Made by a program: the position numbers and the translations under genes
The notes under the pieces: generated by a model
What the model saw: only the letters and a program-made list of their open reading frames with translations
Databases searched by the model: none
What the model was told of the DNA's origin: nothing
Shown: positions 7,890-17,500 of the stretch, in pieces
Numbering within the stretch: position 1 is the first letter of the stretch
Layout: each line of letters starts with the position of its first letter
Assembly (NCBI RefSeq): GCF_964340395.1
Contig: NC_135552.1
Span: 10,739,694 to 10,757,193 of the forward strand
Direction: 5' to 3'
DNA length: 17,500 nucleotides
Origin: Glandiceps talaboti
Lineage: Eukaryota; Hemichordata; Enteropneusta; Spengelidae

Positions 7890-8248
7890 CCATATTGAAT
7901 TTGCTACCATGTTGAATTTATAATGAGGACCACCATATTGAATTTATAATGAGGACCACCATATTGAATAATAAGGACTACCATATTGAATTTATAATGA
8001 AGACTACCATATTGAATTTTTAATAAGGACTACCATATTGAATCTATAATGAGGACCACCATATTGAATCTATAATGAGGACCACCATATTGAATCTATG
8101 ATGAGGGCTACCATATTGAATTTATGATAAGAACTACCATGTTGAATTTATGATAAGAACTACCATATTGAATTTATAATGAGGACTACCATATTGAATT
8201 TATGATAAGAACTACCATATTGAATTTATGATGAGGACTGCCATATAC
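7890..8248. repeat. 26-bp minisatellite, about 14 units
   Basis: CCATATTG or CCATGTTG recurs at 7907, 7933, 7959, 7981, 8007, 8033, 8059, 8085, 8111, 8137, 8163, 8189, 8215 and 8241. Spacing is exactly 26 except for one 22-base unit. The spacer is AATTTATAATGAGGACTA with small changes. An isolated related word occurs at 7801. All frames are closed or trivial. Confidence 0.95.
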
Positions 8249-9496
8249 AGATATAGAGGTAAAACAAAACTAACAGCTAGAGTGCTGAAATCAAAACCAA
8301 ACTTTCGCTCAAGATTTAAACCAGTCCTGTTACTACACTGCCTACGGATAAATGGACTTATCTACTAATTACTAGGTACAAATTCTGTTTATAAGTAACT
8401 ACTGAACATGTTTTAGTGATATTATCTGTGGTTGCTTTTTGAAAAACAAAAGTCTCTGCTGCAGTTTGCGCAGAGTTAGCATTATTTTAGTAATATGAGA
8501 GTCCCATTATCCAAGATCAAATTAACGATCGATAAAGGGGATGTGTGTAATGTATTGACTGAGACTTAAAAACGTATTCTTTGGTTGCCTTGTAATGCTA
8601 TATGACATCTTTTCTGATTTCAATATGTGAGATATGAGATGTCGAATTGTTGAAGATTTCCTGTAACCTTGTATAGAGAAAGAGGCCTATAGGGACTCAA
8701 ATCTGCATTGTATATAAATTATCATTTGAAAGCTGAATTTGTTAAAACCTTGCAATGAACCCTGCCCTCTCAATGCTGTTCAAACAGTATGATTGAACTT
8801 TAATTGCTGTAAAATGGTGAAGTGTTTGATGTGTTTTAGTGTACCGACCAATTTAATGAAAGAATTGCGTATTTGATTCACTAACCACTCCTGGGTAATA
8901 TTTGATGAGCATCAAAAATCGATTTGCCGTATACGCTATTACAGTGTTAAATTGAATTGTTTGAGTGTTCGGTTGTGACGTAAGGTGACCTCGATCGATG
9001 TAATGACAAATCACCCCCGGTGTAATTCAATCAAAACCAATTTATTCAGCAGGTGGCTCTTAATAAGTGTGTAAGATGTCTGCAAATGATACCAACTGAT
9101 TGTCGGGAAGTCTTCTCCAATGGTGACCTTTGAACCTCAACAACTTTTAATTATATAAGAAGAAAAAAGAGTCACAACGGAAGGCCAATTTTTGTACTAC
9201 TTTTGGTGAAGTGTGCCTTGAAATTTTTGTGTTCTTATAAGTTGATTTATCAATATTTGTCGTTTTAATTCAGTCTGAAACCAAATTGACACAGTTGAAA
9301 CTCACTGCAGCCTTTTGAATTCCAACCCTCTTCTCCTCAAAATAATTATGTATGAATTTGTTGTAGTCGTGGTGCGCTTTTAATCAATTTCAACCCCGTC
9401 CATGTACACTATTTTAGAACAAATTGACTACAAATGTTAGTATTACTGTATAATAGACATCAGTAATATATACATATTAAGTTAAATTGTACCATT
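8249..9496. other. No feature seen
   Basis: About 1.25 kb of AT-rich single-copy sequence with stops in all frames. I see no exon with good splice sites, no tandem repeat and no TIR pair. Confidence 0.5.
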
Positions 9497-9829
9497 GGCC
9501 CTATCAACTGCATTAAACAAGCCAGAGCCCTGTATTAAACAGCAGGTCTTGGCAACTGCATCAAATAAGCCATAGCAACTGTATTAAACAGACCATAGTA
9601 ATTGTACGTAACAGTTCATAGCAACTGTAATGAATAGCCATAACCACTGCTTTAAATTGGCCTTAGCAACCGTACTAAGAAGGCCTGCATTAAATAGGCC
9701 ATAGCAACTGCAATGAATAGGCCATCATAGCAACTGCATTTAAGAGTCCATAGCAACTGTCACTAACAGGCCATTTCAGCTGCATTAAACAGGCCATAGC
9801 AACTGCTTTACAAAAGCCATAGCAAATGG
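9497..9829. repeat. Second 23-bp minisatellite (CATAGCAACTG type), about 14 units
   Basis: CAACTG or a one-change variant lies at 9505, 9529, 9553, 9576, 9599, 9622, 9645, 9667, 9705, 9731, 9754, 9777, 9800 and 9823, mostly 23 bases apart. The unit adds CATTAAACAGGCCATAG. The units are clearly diverged, so the array is old. It is unrelated in sequence to the array at 2371-5516. Confidence 0.85.
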
Positions 9830-10015
9830 AAACCGAGTGTATTTCCTCTTATAATCACAACATGGACAGTACAGTCTGTTGTTACAATAGTAAAGTGTCA
9901 TAGGTTATAGTTCGTAGTTTGTAAGATTGTATTTGTATAGTCCATACGTAAAACAAACATTCCAAGCGTTGCACAATGAGTGTACACCGTAAAAGTGCGT
10001 ACTATAGAGTTTAAC

Positions 10016-10079
10016 TCATGAATCAACAACGTCTATCGTAACTCTAGTCATGAATAAACAACGTCTATCACAGATCATT
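10016..10079. repeat. 32-bp tandem duplication
   Basis: TCATGAATCAACAACGTCTA (10016 on) and TCATGAATAAACAACGTCTA (10048 on) are adjacent copies with a 32-base period. Divergence rises at the right end. Confidence 0.8.
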
Positions 10080-10159
10080 AATTAGTATGCTACGAACTCG
10101 AAGGCCTCCAGGCTGTGGGTCCAACTAAATATGATAAAACAGACCAAGTCATCTCAGCT

Positions 10160-10448
10160 ACAGACACAGACACAGACACAGACACAGACACAGACATAGA
10201 CACATACACAGACACAGCTCCAGACACAGACACAGACACAGACACAGACACAGACACAGACATAGACATAGACACAGACTCAGACACAGGTGGATACATA
10301 CATACATACATACAGACAGACAGACAGACAGACAGACAGGCTGATAGTCACGCACGCACGCGCACACACACATACATACATACACACAAACGAACAAACA
10401 AACAAACAAACAACAAACAAACAAACAAACAAACAAACAAACAAACAG
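10160..10448. repeat. Composite microsatellite (ACAGAC)n, (CATA)n, (CAGA)n, (AAAC)n
   Basis: Successive blocks are (CAGACA)n at about 10160-10288, (ATAC)n at 10294-10312, (CAGA)n at 10312-10339, CGCACG/CACACA/CATA at 10350-10386 and (AAAC)n at 10393-10447. The Thr-Asp frame at 10115-10501 and its reverse frames are translations of the repeat, not genes. Confidence 0.97.
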
Positions 10449-10661
10449 AACTAGATAACATTAAATATTCCTTGCTGAAATTACCGACGTATTTAGAGTG
10501 AATCGAAGTAAAATTCATAAGGAAATAAGTAGAGATGGGCAATTAATCATTCAACATGTTAAATGAGCTTCAATACGACGAGTTTCGCCTTCCTCACTAT
10601 AAGGTTACTACAGCACAGGGCCCTGCTACAGCATTGATTCAAAGAATTGTGTATCTCTGAG

Positions 10662-10871
10662 TCACTGCAGTTTTGGTGTGACCTTTTGACGTAGTATGTC
10701 CTGGCCTCCAGGGACCACTTTTTCTTGAAAATCAAAGTTCTTAAAGTTTCTCCAAACTTTTGCCATGTGAAAGCTTGTTCCTGGTTCTTTTGAAACAATT
10801 AAAGAAATTTCATCATCAAGGAAGTGGATCAAGTATTGTTTTCCCCGTACAGTGAACAATCGTCGACGGTC
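10662..10871 (-). CDS. Weak exon or pseudogene candidate, unknown protein
   Basis: On the minus strand, 69 codons are open between an in-frame TAA (10872-10874) and the TGA at 10662-10664. The product starts DRRRLFTVRGKQYLIHFLDD and continues EISLIVSKEPGTSFHMAKVW, with a normal amino-acid mix and no simple repeat. A Met lies at codon 5 of the run from LFTV in an alternative frame only, so an upstream splice acceptor would be needed. The AG directly before GACCG is possible but has a poor pyrimidine tract. The pattern of a short beta-strand-like start (YLIHFLDD...SLIV) resembles small chromatin-reader-type modules, but I cannot assign a family. It may be a decayed exon, an element fragment or chance. 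Confidence 0.18.
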   Translation of the reverse strand, partial: DRRRLFTVRGKQYLIHFLDDEISLIVSKEPGTSFHMAKVWRNFKNFDFQEKVVPGGQDILRQKVTPKLQ

Positions 10872-10874
10872 TTA

Positions 10875-11786
10875 TTGCATTCTAAAATGGTTTATATAAT
10901 TTTGACGTCATTTTGACCTGTATTTAAAAAAAATTGTCGTCGGGTTTTTTTTGGAACTAAGATAGGGTTTGAGATTTCTTAGGCAAAATAATACAAAAAA
11001 AATTAACAGTTTATTTCCGAGGCGTAAACTACATCAACTAAAATAATTGTTATAATAGACTAAGTATACATGTCGTAGTACATGAATGTTTTCTGACTAA
11101 TTAGTTTTCGTTACATCACATGTAAGTATGTGTTTTAACTATTGTCATTGTCAGTCTAGTAATACCTTCCGGTGATTGAAGAGACACATGCAATATATTG
11201 CGCCGCGTTCCCAAACCATCCTATATAACAAGCACAGCATTTCACTATAATATACAAAACCCGAAATTAATTTATATTTACGGTAAAAAAAAAAGAGTTT
11301 CTATTATGGGCTTCGCAACCAAGACTGAAGATGAAAGGCTTAAGTTTGTATACGCCATATCATAAATCAATTGTAATGGCTATGAAATGGAATTTTAAAA
11401 GCTGGTAACACTTTCGTTGCGTGTACTTTCATGTGCGAACAATTATGTGCTCGTGATTGTATTTATGTATTGTAACTGTGTTTTGGAAAAGTGAAAGCCT
11501 GGATATCGTATTTTGTCTAAATTTGAAAAAATGGTGACATGGATTGAACTCGATTAGTGTCAACTACTAGTACCTCTAAATCCGCTTTTCCTAGTATCAT
11601 GTAATCATTTCCCATATGTACATTGTATCTCATGATGTATTTCTGGGAATAAATGAATATTATTACTACTAACACCACCCGTAGACTACATGATTCGCAT
11701 ATACCACTTCTCTGTGCATATACGAATACAGAACAATTCATCGTTAATCTACAAAATTTAGATAATTGTTTAGTTTATATTTCTAA
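10875..11786. other. No feature seen
   Basis: AT-rich sequence with several A or T homopolymers (for example 10926-10933 and 11287-11294). No supported exon or repeat family. Confidence 0.5.
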
Positions 11787-11847
11787 AGTGTAAACATGCC
11801 AAATATAATAGTATGAATATTCATAAAAGAATTTGACATGTTAAACT
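11787..11847. other. Nested imperfect palindrome
   Basis: AACATGCCAAAT (11793-11804) and ATTTGACATGTT (11831-11842) pair at 11 of 12 positions around a perfect 14-base palindrome, TATGAATATTCATA (11812-11825). A further T/A-rich inverted pair, TGAAAATGAAA with TTTCATTTTCA, lies at about 11852-11887. Confidence 0.65.
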
Positions 11848-11887
11848 TATTGAAAATGAAATAAAAAAATGAATTTTTTCATTTTCA

Positions 11888-13504
11888 TAAAGTTATTATC
11901 ATAGTGTATTAAATGGAATAACGCTGCCAACCTGAACACATTGTGTACTGTGTAAAAAGTGGAAAAAAGTGCAAAAATTAACACCAGAGGCTCATAATAG
12001 TGTCCACACAATATTTGGATAATCTGATGGTAGAAGATGTGTCAACATGTATTAAACATACCAGGAAAGGAAAAAAACAAAGCGATCTGTATTGACATTT
12101 TGTTTGATTTCTCCTAACGCTGACGGTATATATTGGACACAACGTTTATTCCAACGAGACCCTATAGCAGTCATTTATTACCATCAAGTTATTAATATTG
12201 TGAATTTCGAGGCTAGACTAGATCAGTTAATGTGTAACTATTTTCTAGCCCGGCTCTCACCCTTAACCCGGCTCATACTCTTTCGATATGAATGAAAAAA
12301 GATTCTGAACAGTTCAATTAAATACAGCACAATGTAAACAATAAGCATTGCATTGTTGGTGTGAGATCTCTAGATTCCATGGGCCAACGCACACGGTAAA
12401 CATTGTCAGAGAAAATTTGTTCGGGTACATTAAGTGTCGTGTACATCAATGAGTAGGCATACCTTCAATTGTCACGTATTAAGTACTCTGTCTTGCCCTG
12501 TATTGTTGTTGAGTAGGGTTAAGGTACGGTCCATGTGCGTGTAGCGTAGGCAATAAAAATCATCCAACATTCCTCCCTGGTCAATAAAGGAAAAAGAGCA
12601 TCATAAATACTCAGTTTAATGATGAATATAAGCTTCCCTAAATCGGCAAGTATCCCGGATGTTACTATCTGAAGCAAAGACAAGGTACCATGTATATGAA
12701 GCAATATCATCACTGAGCTAATAACGAGTCGTGTTTATCTTTCTTTTCTATCTATTACGACGTACCACTAAATATACAACCAGACGATACACATAGTAGA
12801 TTATTGTCTGCATGTGTCGGCTGTCTTCCACGAATACATCCGTTGCTAAGCTACGGTTACGTTATTCTATAGAAATGAGCTGATGTAGAATATTGCAAAT
12901 ATCGGTTATGGCGGTTGATTGTAGGGTGTTTAAATGCACCTGCGACACGCATTAGTTTTGTTTATGGGTAGATGGACATAATAGCAGGTAATGCCTGAAA
13001 TAAAGATATTGGTGATTTATAACAACACTATAAGATGTGGTTATTCTGACGTAAATTGATAGAGCAACACCGCTTGACAAAATAGCACTGAACACACACA
13101 AAAAAACTGCTCTTTCATGTGATATGGAGGTGCGTTAAAAAGCCTGACAGGAAGTCTCTTTTACTCAAAATTAGGGTGTCCATGGAAACCAGAATTCATA
13201 ACGTTTCCACTGGACAATTCAATGGAAAGGCACAAAAAAAATCTGTCTATTCAACATTATTCACTATTTCTACACAAAACTCCATTGAAACCAATGTGTC
13301 CATATCAAACATATCAAATTATCACATAAATAGACTGGCCACCGTAGTAACAATTTCTGATATATAATGTGAAATTCAACATGTGCACCAAAATATATCA
13401 TCAAATATAATTGCATTTAGCCTTAGGTTTCTTGAAGAGGCGGATTCAGTGACTTCATTAAACGTTTTTTTTTTGTGGTTACCATTCTAGCATGAAATGA
13501 CAAC
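11888..13504. other. No gene seen
   Basis: About 1.6 kb of AT-rich sequence. Open frames here (12092-12295 plus, 12519-12713 minus, 13119-13367 plus) are 60-82 codons, lack recognisable domains and good splice sites, and are what chance would give. Confidence 0.45.
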
Positions 13505-13781
13505 ATGTATGTATGTATGTATGTATGTATGTATGTATGTATGTATGTATGTATGTATGTAGGTAGGTAGGTATGTATGTATGTATGTATGTATGTATGT
13601 ATGTATGTATGTATGTATGTATGCATGCATGCATGCATGTATGTATGTATGTATGTATGTATGTATGTGTGTATGTATGTATGTATGTGTGTGTATGTAT
13701 GTGTGTATGTATGTATGTATGTATGTATGTATGTATGTGTGTGTATGTATGTATGTGTGTGTATGTATGTATGTATGTATG

Positions 13782-13812
<31 letters not shown>

Positions 13813-13927
13813 GTGTGTGTATGTATGTATGTATGTATGTATGTATGTATGTATGTATGTATGTATGTATGTATGTATGTATGTATGTGTGTGTGTGTGT
13901 GTGTGCGTACGTGTGTGTGGGTAGGTA
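13505..13927. repeat. (ATGT)n microsatellite with TG, ATGC and AGGT variants
   Basis: About 420 bases of (ATGT)n, with blocks of AGGT (13561-13572), ATGC (13621-13638) and dispersed GTGTGTATGT, ending in (GT)n at about 13886-13918. The long Tyr-Ile-His-Thr and Met-Tyr-Val-Cys frames on both strands are translations of this repeat. Confidence 0.98.
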
Positions 13928-13955
13928 GATATGTATATGCGAGTACATGTATATT

Positions 13956-13998
13956 CAGACAAACAGGCAGACAGACAGACAGACAGACTGACAGACTC
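13956..13998. repeat. (CAGA)n microsatellite
   Basis: A short, slightly impure CAGA tract close to the end of the (ATGT)n tract; together they form one compound locus. The stretch 14000-14780 after it has no supported feature except a small hairpin (ATAGTGTGT at 14601-14609 with ACACACTAT at 14617-14625). Confidence 0.9.
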
Positions 13999-14789
13999 TT
14001 AAATATGTATACGGTTTGAACACAACTTTCCCTCAGCAGTCCACTTTGCACGATATATCATTTGAAACTTGATCGGAAAAAAAGAGAAGAGTGTTTTGAG
14101 AGTTGTGTCCATGACAGACAGTACTGTAAGATAGGACATTTCGGCAAACACGTGTACTGAGTTTAGGAGTCTTTTAAGAGCCTGGAACTGTGAAATTTAG
14201 TGATTGTAGCCTCCGTGCTTAATTAACTTTTTAGCGATCCTGCCTGTCGCTATCACTCTGAATGGAAGTCGTTAGAAGCATTTCCGTGTTTTGAATGAAA
14301 GATTCAGTTCTTGTCCCATACATAGGCTTGTATCAACATTTACCATCGAAGTGGCCGTTTTGTAGTACTCACTTCACTCATACATTTTTTTCGCGCGAAC
14401 TTTTACAAGCCACGTTAAGAAAGCTCCTAGCGACCAAAACCGAAATAACCCAATTTTATTTGACGAAAATAAGCCATTTTAATACCGGGTTAAACGTCTT
14501 GTACTGGAATTTCTCATTTTGAACCACTGAATCTAGATGAAGGAAGTATTGATGATGTGAGTGTGGCATGACTAACCAGATATATTAAGATATATGAACT
14601 ATAGTGTGTACAATAAACACACTATTTGCTGTATCAAATTGATGCGTGCAAGCCCGGGGGAGTGCAAGATGTAAAATTTAATCTCTCGTTCTGATATACA
14701 TTCGTCACTGATAAAAGTTCGTATTACTGACACGCCATTCTCTGAGTCTCCAAGGCAGTCTTTTTTGATAGAACATTGAACTTTTTAGT

Positions 14790-15105
14790 GAATCACGAGT
14801 AGTGACGTTGAATTTTCTCAACTGGAGAGACTCGAATGTCCAAGGTCTCCTCCCTCTGTTGGGTAATAGAAACAGGTATAGTCAGTGACAGTGTGTGCAA
14901 GGTCTACCTTTTCACGAGTGAAGTCTATGGAGACTATTCTACTCAACATGTGCAAGATCTGAATTTTTTCGACTAAAGTGATACTCAACGTGTCGAAGGT
15001 CTGATTTTTTTTCGATTAAAGGGACTGCGATCACTCAATGTGTCCAAGGTTTAACTTTTCTTGGGTGAAGAGACTGCGATACTCGACGTGTCCAAGGTCG
15101 TCTTG
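14790..15105. repeat. Degenerate tandem repeat, period about 42-57 bp, six units
   Basis: The word (C/G)AAGGTCT, preceded by ACTCAACGTGTC-like sequence, recurs at 14841, 14898, 14953, 14995, 15045 and 15093. Spacers contain TTTTTTTCGA(C/T)TAAAG and GACTGCGAT. The last three units are most alike. Confidence 0.75.
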
Positions 15106-15255
15106 GCCATGAATATATACTGATCTGTGCGATATAAAGACAAATCGTATCAATACATCATATGAACCATGCATTGAATGATGGGGGTTTTTAGTCAATG
15201 ATTTATCGTCGTTTCCGGCTAACACACTATTCTTCACGGTCGGTTTATCAAACTA

Positions 15256-15362
15256 CCTCTGTCATCACCTGATTAATAAATCAACAGCAGATTCAACAGA
15301 AATGGCTTGGACATAATTTAATCATGCATGCATGCTGTGAATTGACTGAATTCTGACAGAGG
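15256..15362. mobile_element. Possible 107-bp TA-flanked inverted-repeat mini-element
   Basis: TA-CCTCTGTCA (15254-15264) and TGACAGAGG-TA (15354-15364) are perfect inverted copies with TA on both outer sides, as in Tc1/mariner-type MITEs. The arms are only 9-11 bp, so chance is not excluded. Confidence 0.25.
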
Positions 15363-15404
15363 TATATGGGACTGTGATATACAATGTAATGAAATGAGGA
15401 AAGA

Positions 15405-15480
15405 AAAATGACATGAACCAATGTCCGCTGAACACTATAGCCAGAGTGAGTGATCTAGCCAGCTGAGCTGACGCATCAAC
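15405..15480 (-). mobile_element. tRNA-like SINE head (candidate)
   Basis: On the minus strand TCAGCTCAGCTGG (plus 15459-15471) matches a Pol III A box, and GGTTCATGTC (plus 15410-15419) resembles a B box. The boxes span about 62 nt, slightly more than in a normal tRNA. I see no SINE body or tail that I recognise, so this is a decayed or partial copy at best. Confidence 0.4.
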
Positions 15481-16689
15481 CGGTAATTCCGTGTGTCGTC
15501 CTGGTGTGTACCTTTCTATTCCTCAGCAGGTGAGAAGCCAACTCATTAACCTTTAGCCTGAGGATTCTTTCAACGTAAGGATACAATGGATTGACAGGGT
15601 CCCTGCCTAAAGGTCGCCAACTTAGGAATAGGTTCACTATTAAAAGCATAGGGGATCATGTATAGAGTAATTGCAGTGGTACAGAGTTATAACGTAGGGC
15701 TGGCATTGTTATAATCCGCCAAAGGCGTTTAAAAACTCAACACACATAGTTTGAAGCTTAATACTAGAGTTTAGCACATATCATAATCAGTAGGCTTCTC
15801 AGGAATCGCTTAATTGAATTGATTCGATGGCTTTAGAGTGAACCCAAATCCGTTTCTAAAGTGGATCCAAGTCCTTGACTTGTCGGCTTCGATAGAGACA
15901 TCTAGAGTACACAGTAAAGGGCTACATTTAATTGGCTCCATCAGTCCTCTCCATTCCTTGGATAATAATGTGTTTTTGCAAGTCCAATTTCCTGCCTATA
16001 CAATTTGTTTAAAAACCATGTGGGCAGAAAGAAAATATTATTCCATTATCAATGTTAATATTCACTCATGAGGAAGTGTTTATATCCCTATATGCTGATG
16101 TTCTAAGAGGTTTGATGTAATTGAGAATCGGATTTGACGGTTCATTGCTGTGTTAGTCGGTGAACAAATCAACGTGTACGTGCAATATAGCAGGCAACGC
16201 TTTAAGAGATATCACTAGAGGGCTAACTTCTCGGAAAGTAGTTGTACTTTCAGTGCAGAATACCAATGCCAATATTTACAATTTAAAATCGACAAATAGT
16301 GGCGCGGGTTGTCGTTTCATAGTACAGATAAAACATACACCAAACTGCATTACCCCGAGGCAATGAGGGAGTAAGATAAGGCAAAAATAAAAATAAAATG
16401 TCAGTTGCCGATAACATAACTCTAGGAAATAGAGTAGGTATGTCGGAAGTTCATTTCATTTTACTTTTTTTTTTTCTGAGAAATTACTTCAAACCTAAGA
16501 CAGATACTCGTTGGTTACAATACTTCTGTGATAGTTTGATGGGGTGTAAAGGAAGTAAAGGAAGATTCTATATTGAGTAGATGAACACAATATGCAGACT
16601 TCAAAAGAAAAAAAACATCTGAAAAGACCGGGTTTCTCTAGAATGAGATACTTTGGCATGAAAATTTTAAGAAAATGTTACCACTCTGA
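15481..16689. other. No feature seen
   Basis: AT-rich sequence. Short frames (15838-16071, 16160-16366, 16398-16580, all plus) show no domain and no good splice sites. A donor-like CAG|GTGAG occurs at 15527-15534 after a pyrimidine tract, but no open exon supports it. Confidence 0.45.
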
Positions 16690-16763
16690 GTTTAAAGGTT
16701 GGGAGCTTAAACTAGTGTCGGTTGGGTTACCGAGACATCATTTTTAGTTGGCCTATGATTATT
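16690..16763 (+). repeat. Dispersed repeat fragment, copy 2
   Basis: Same-strand partner of 7342-7430. It shares GCTTAAACTA, TCGGTTGGGTTA and TTTTTAGTTGGCCT. It is shorter by about 15 bases, mainly through a gap after GAGACATC. Confidence 0.6.
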
Positions 16764-16870
16764 GTATAGGCTACAGTATCATTTTGGTATATACCTTTTT
16801 AGATGTCTTTGTTGTGTTTGTCAAGTGAGCATTTGTTATTCAAACAATAAATCAAACAACCCGCCAGACA

Positions 16871-16908
16871 GCCAGCCAGCCAACCAACCAACCAACCAAC
16901 CAACCAAG
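16871..16908. repeat. (CCAG)n/(CCAA)n microsatellite
   Basis: GCCA units pass into about six pure AACC/CCAA units. Confidence 0.95.
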
Positions 16909-17070
16909 AAAATAAATGATTTGATGAAATTGATAAACCGATTGCACTGTCCTTCTAAAATGTCTCTATCGATCAATTTATTGATTGGCAATGGATTGTC
17001 TCAACAGTTCTCGACTTTTCTATTGTTATTGTAATTTTAAAGCAAAACAAGCAGTCAATTATACGTTTAA

Positions 17071-17106
17071 CGGAAGTTCCCTGCAGGGGCCCATACGTCA
17101 CTTCCG
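17071..17106. promoter_or_regulatory. Paired ETS-like sites with CRE-like half, candidate promoter
   Basis: CGGAAGT (17071-17077) and its inverted copy ACTTCCG (17100-17106) flank a GC-rich centre with CCTGCAGGGGCC. TACGTCA (17094-17100), a CRE-like site, overlaps the second ETS site. Metazoan TATA-less promoters often combine ETS and CRE sites. No transcript or exon is visible nearby, so this is a motif-based guess. Confidence 0.3.
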
Positions 17107-17500
17107 CCTAAGTTTTGATCGATGCCAGCTACGTACTGATAAGTACAGTGAAAGTGAATGAAAACCAACTCATTTTATCACGTTTTACGTCTTAAGATTT
17201 TATTAAACATAATGAATTCTTAAGGTATCCCTTCCCTTTAATTTGTCTCGCACAGAGATCAAACAACACTCAAATGTTATCTTAATACTTCACAATACGG
17301 GCAACTCGTCAATCTATGCGTGTTCGAGTTCCTACCCCGGAAAATCAGTCGTGCGCAAGTCCTTATCTTGCATATAACACATTACATGTCGTGTACTTGA
17401 GAAAGTAATAAACTAAATGTACATCAATATTATTCTGGGATACCGTTCCTTATCTTTTCATACACGTGTCACCTTGACTTGAAGGCCCATCGGCGGAGAG
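17107..17500. other. No feature seen
   Basis: I see no exon or repeat. A B-box-like GTTCGAGTTCC near 17321 has no partner A box upstream. Confidence 0.45.

Noticed and set aside
10090-10542. Thr-Asp repeat frame and overlapping frames
   Set aside because: They translate the CAGACA, CAGA and AAAC microsatellites; there is no non-repeat domain.
13423-14051. Long minus-strand frames (up to 190 codons) and plus-strand frames across 13480-14020
   Set aside because: They translate (ATGT)n/(ACAT)n into Tyr-Ile-His-Thr or Met-Tyr-Val-Cys repeats. All frames are open because the repeat lacks stops.
14601-14625. ATAGTGTGT/ACACACTAT hairpin
   Set aside because: Nine-base arms in AT-rich sequence are expected by chance in a window this size, and no repeat copy or context was seen.
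15525-15535. Splice-like TTCCTCAG-CAG-GTGAG
   Set aside because: Acceptor and donor would leave a 3-base exon, and no adjacent open frame supports either site alone.
17318-17332. B-box-like GTTCGAGTTCC
   Set aside because: There is no A box at a suitable distance upstream and no cloverleaf can be drawn.

Overview
This is AT-rich eukaryotic DNA, and I see no confidently recognisable protein-coding gene. Three things point to a metazoan nuclear genome, most likely a marine invertebrate such as a cephalochordate, hemichordate or mollusc; I cannot choose between these from the sequence. They are a tRNA-derived SINE with a proline/leucine-free, GC-rich conserved centre of a kind I recall from marine invertebrate genomes, terminal-inverted-repeat DNA elements, and very dense micro- and minisatellites. 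There is no sign of bacterial gene organisation. The long open frames made of one or two repeated residues (Thr-Asp, Tyr-Ile-His-Thr, Cys-Leu-Ser-Val and similar) are translations of microsatellites. The window reads as intergenic or intronic sequence.

Layout. 1-150: a short open frame that could be the end of a 3' coding exon (weak). 150-434: a tRNA-derived SINE on the minus strand. 490-1215: G/C-tract arrays and a (CTGT)n microsatellite. 1216-2370: unannotated, with a CpG-richer patch and a hairpin near 2117. 2371-6100: a 23-bp minisatellite interrupted by two insertions. 6150-7170: (TTTA)n and a 260-bp (TTTTA)n tract. 7342-7575: a dispersed repeat fragment, then a strong hairpin that carries a hammerhead-like core on the minus strand. 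7890-8248: a 26-bp minisatellite. 9497-9830: a second, unrelated 23-bp minisatellite. 10016-10448: a 32-bp duplication and a composite microsatellite. 10662-10871: a weak minus-strand exon candidate. 13505-14000: a composite (ATGT)n microsatellite. 14790-15105: a degenerate tandem repeat of about 50 bp. 15256-15480: a possible tiny TA-flanked inverted-repeat element and a tRNA-like SINE head. 16690-16763: a second copy of the 7342 repeat. 17071-17106: a paired ETS/CRE-like motif cluster.

The most informative part is 2371-6100. A 1,962-bp element with 41-46-bp terminal inverted repeats (TIRs) is inserted in the minisatellite. It is flanked by a TTA duplication, and joining the flanks restores the minisatellite phase, so both ends are fixed to the base. 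The TTA target and the GGG-starting termini fit the PIF/Harbinger superfamily, but no transposase is visible. Its interior has an unusual design: C-tract arrays with a 33-bp period at the ends, in the same orientation, and four diverged units of about 230 bp or more, each built around a CTAGGGGG/CCCCCTAG-type palindrome. A second segment of about 452 bp (5524-5975) interrupts the decayed end of the same minisatellite.
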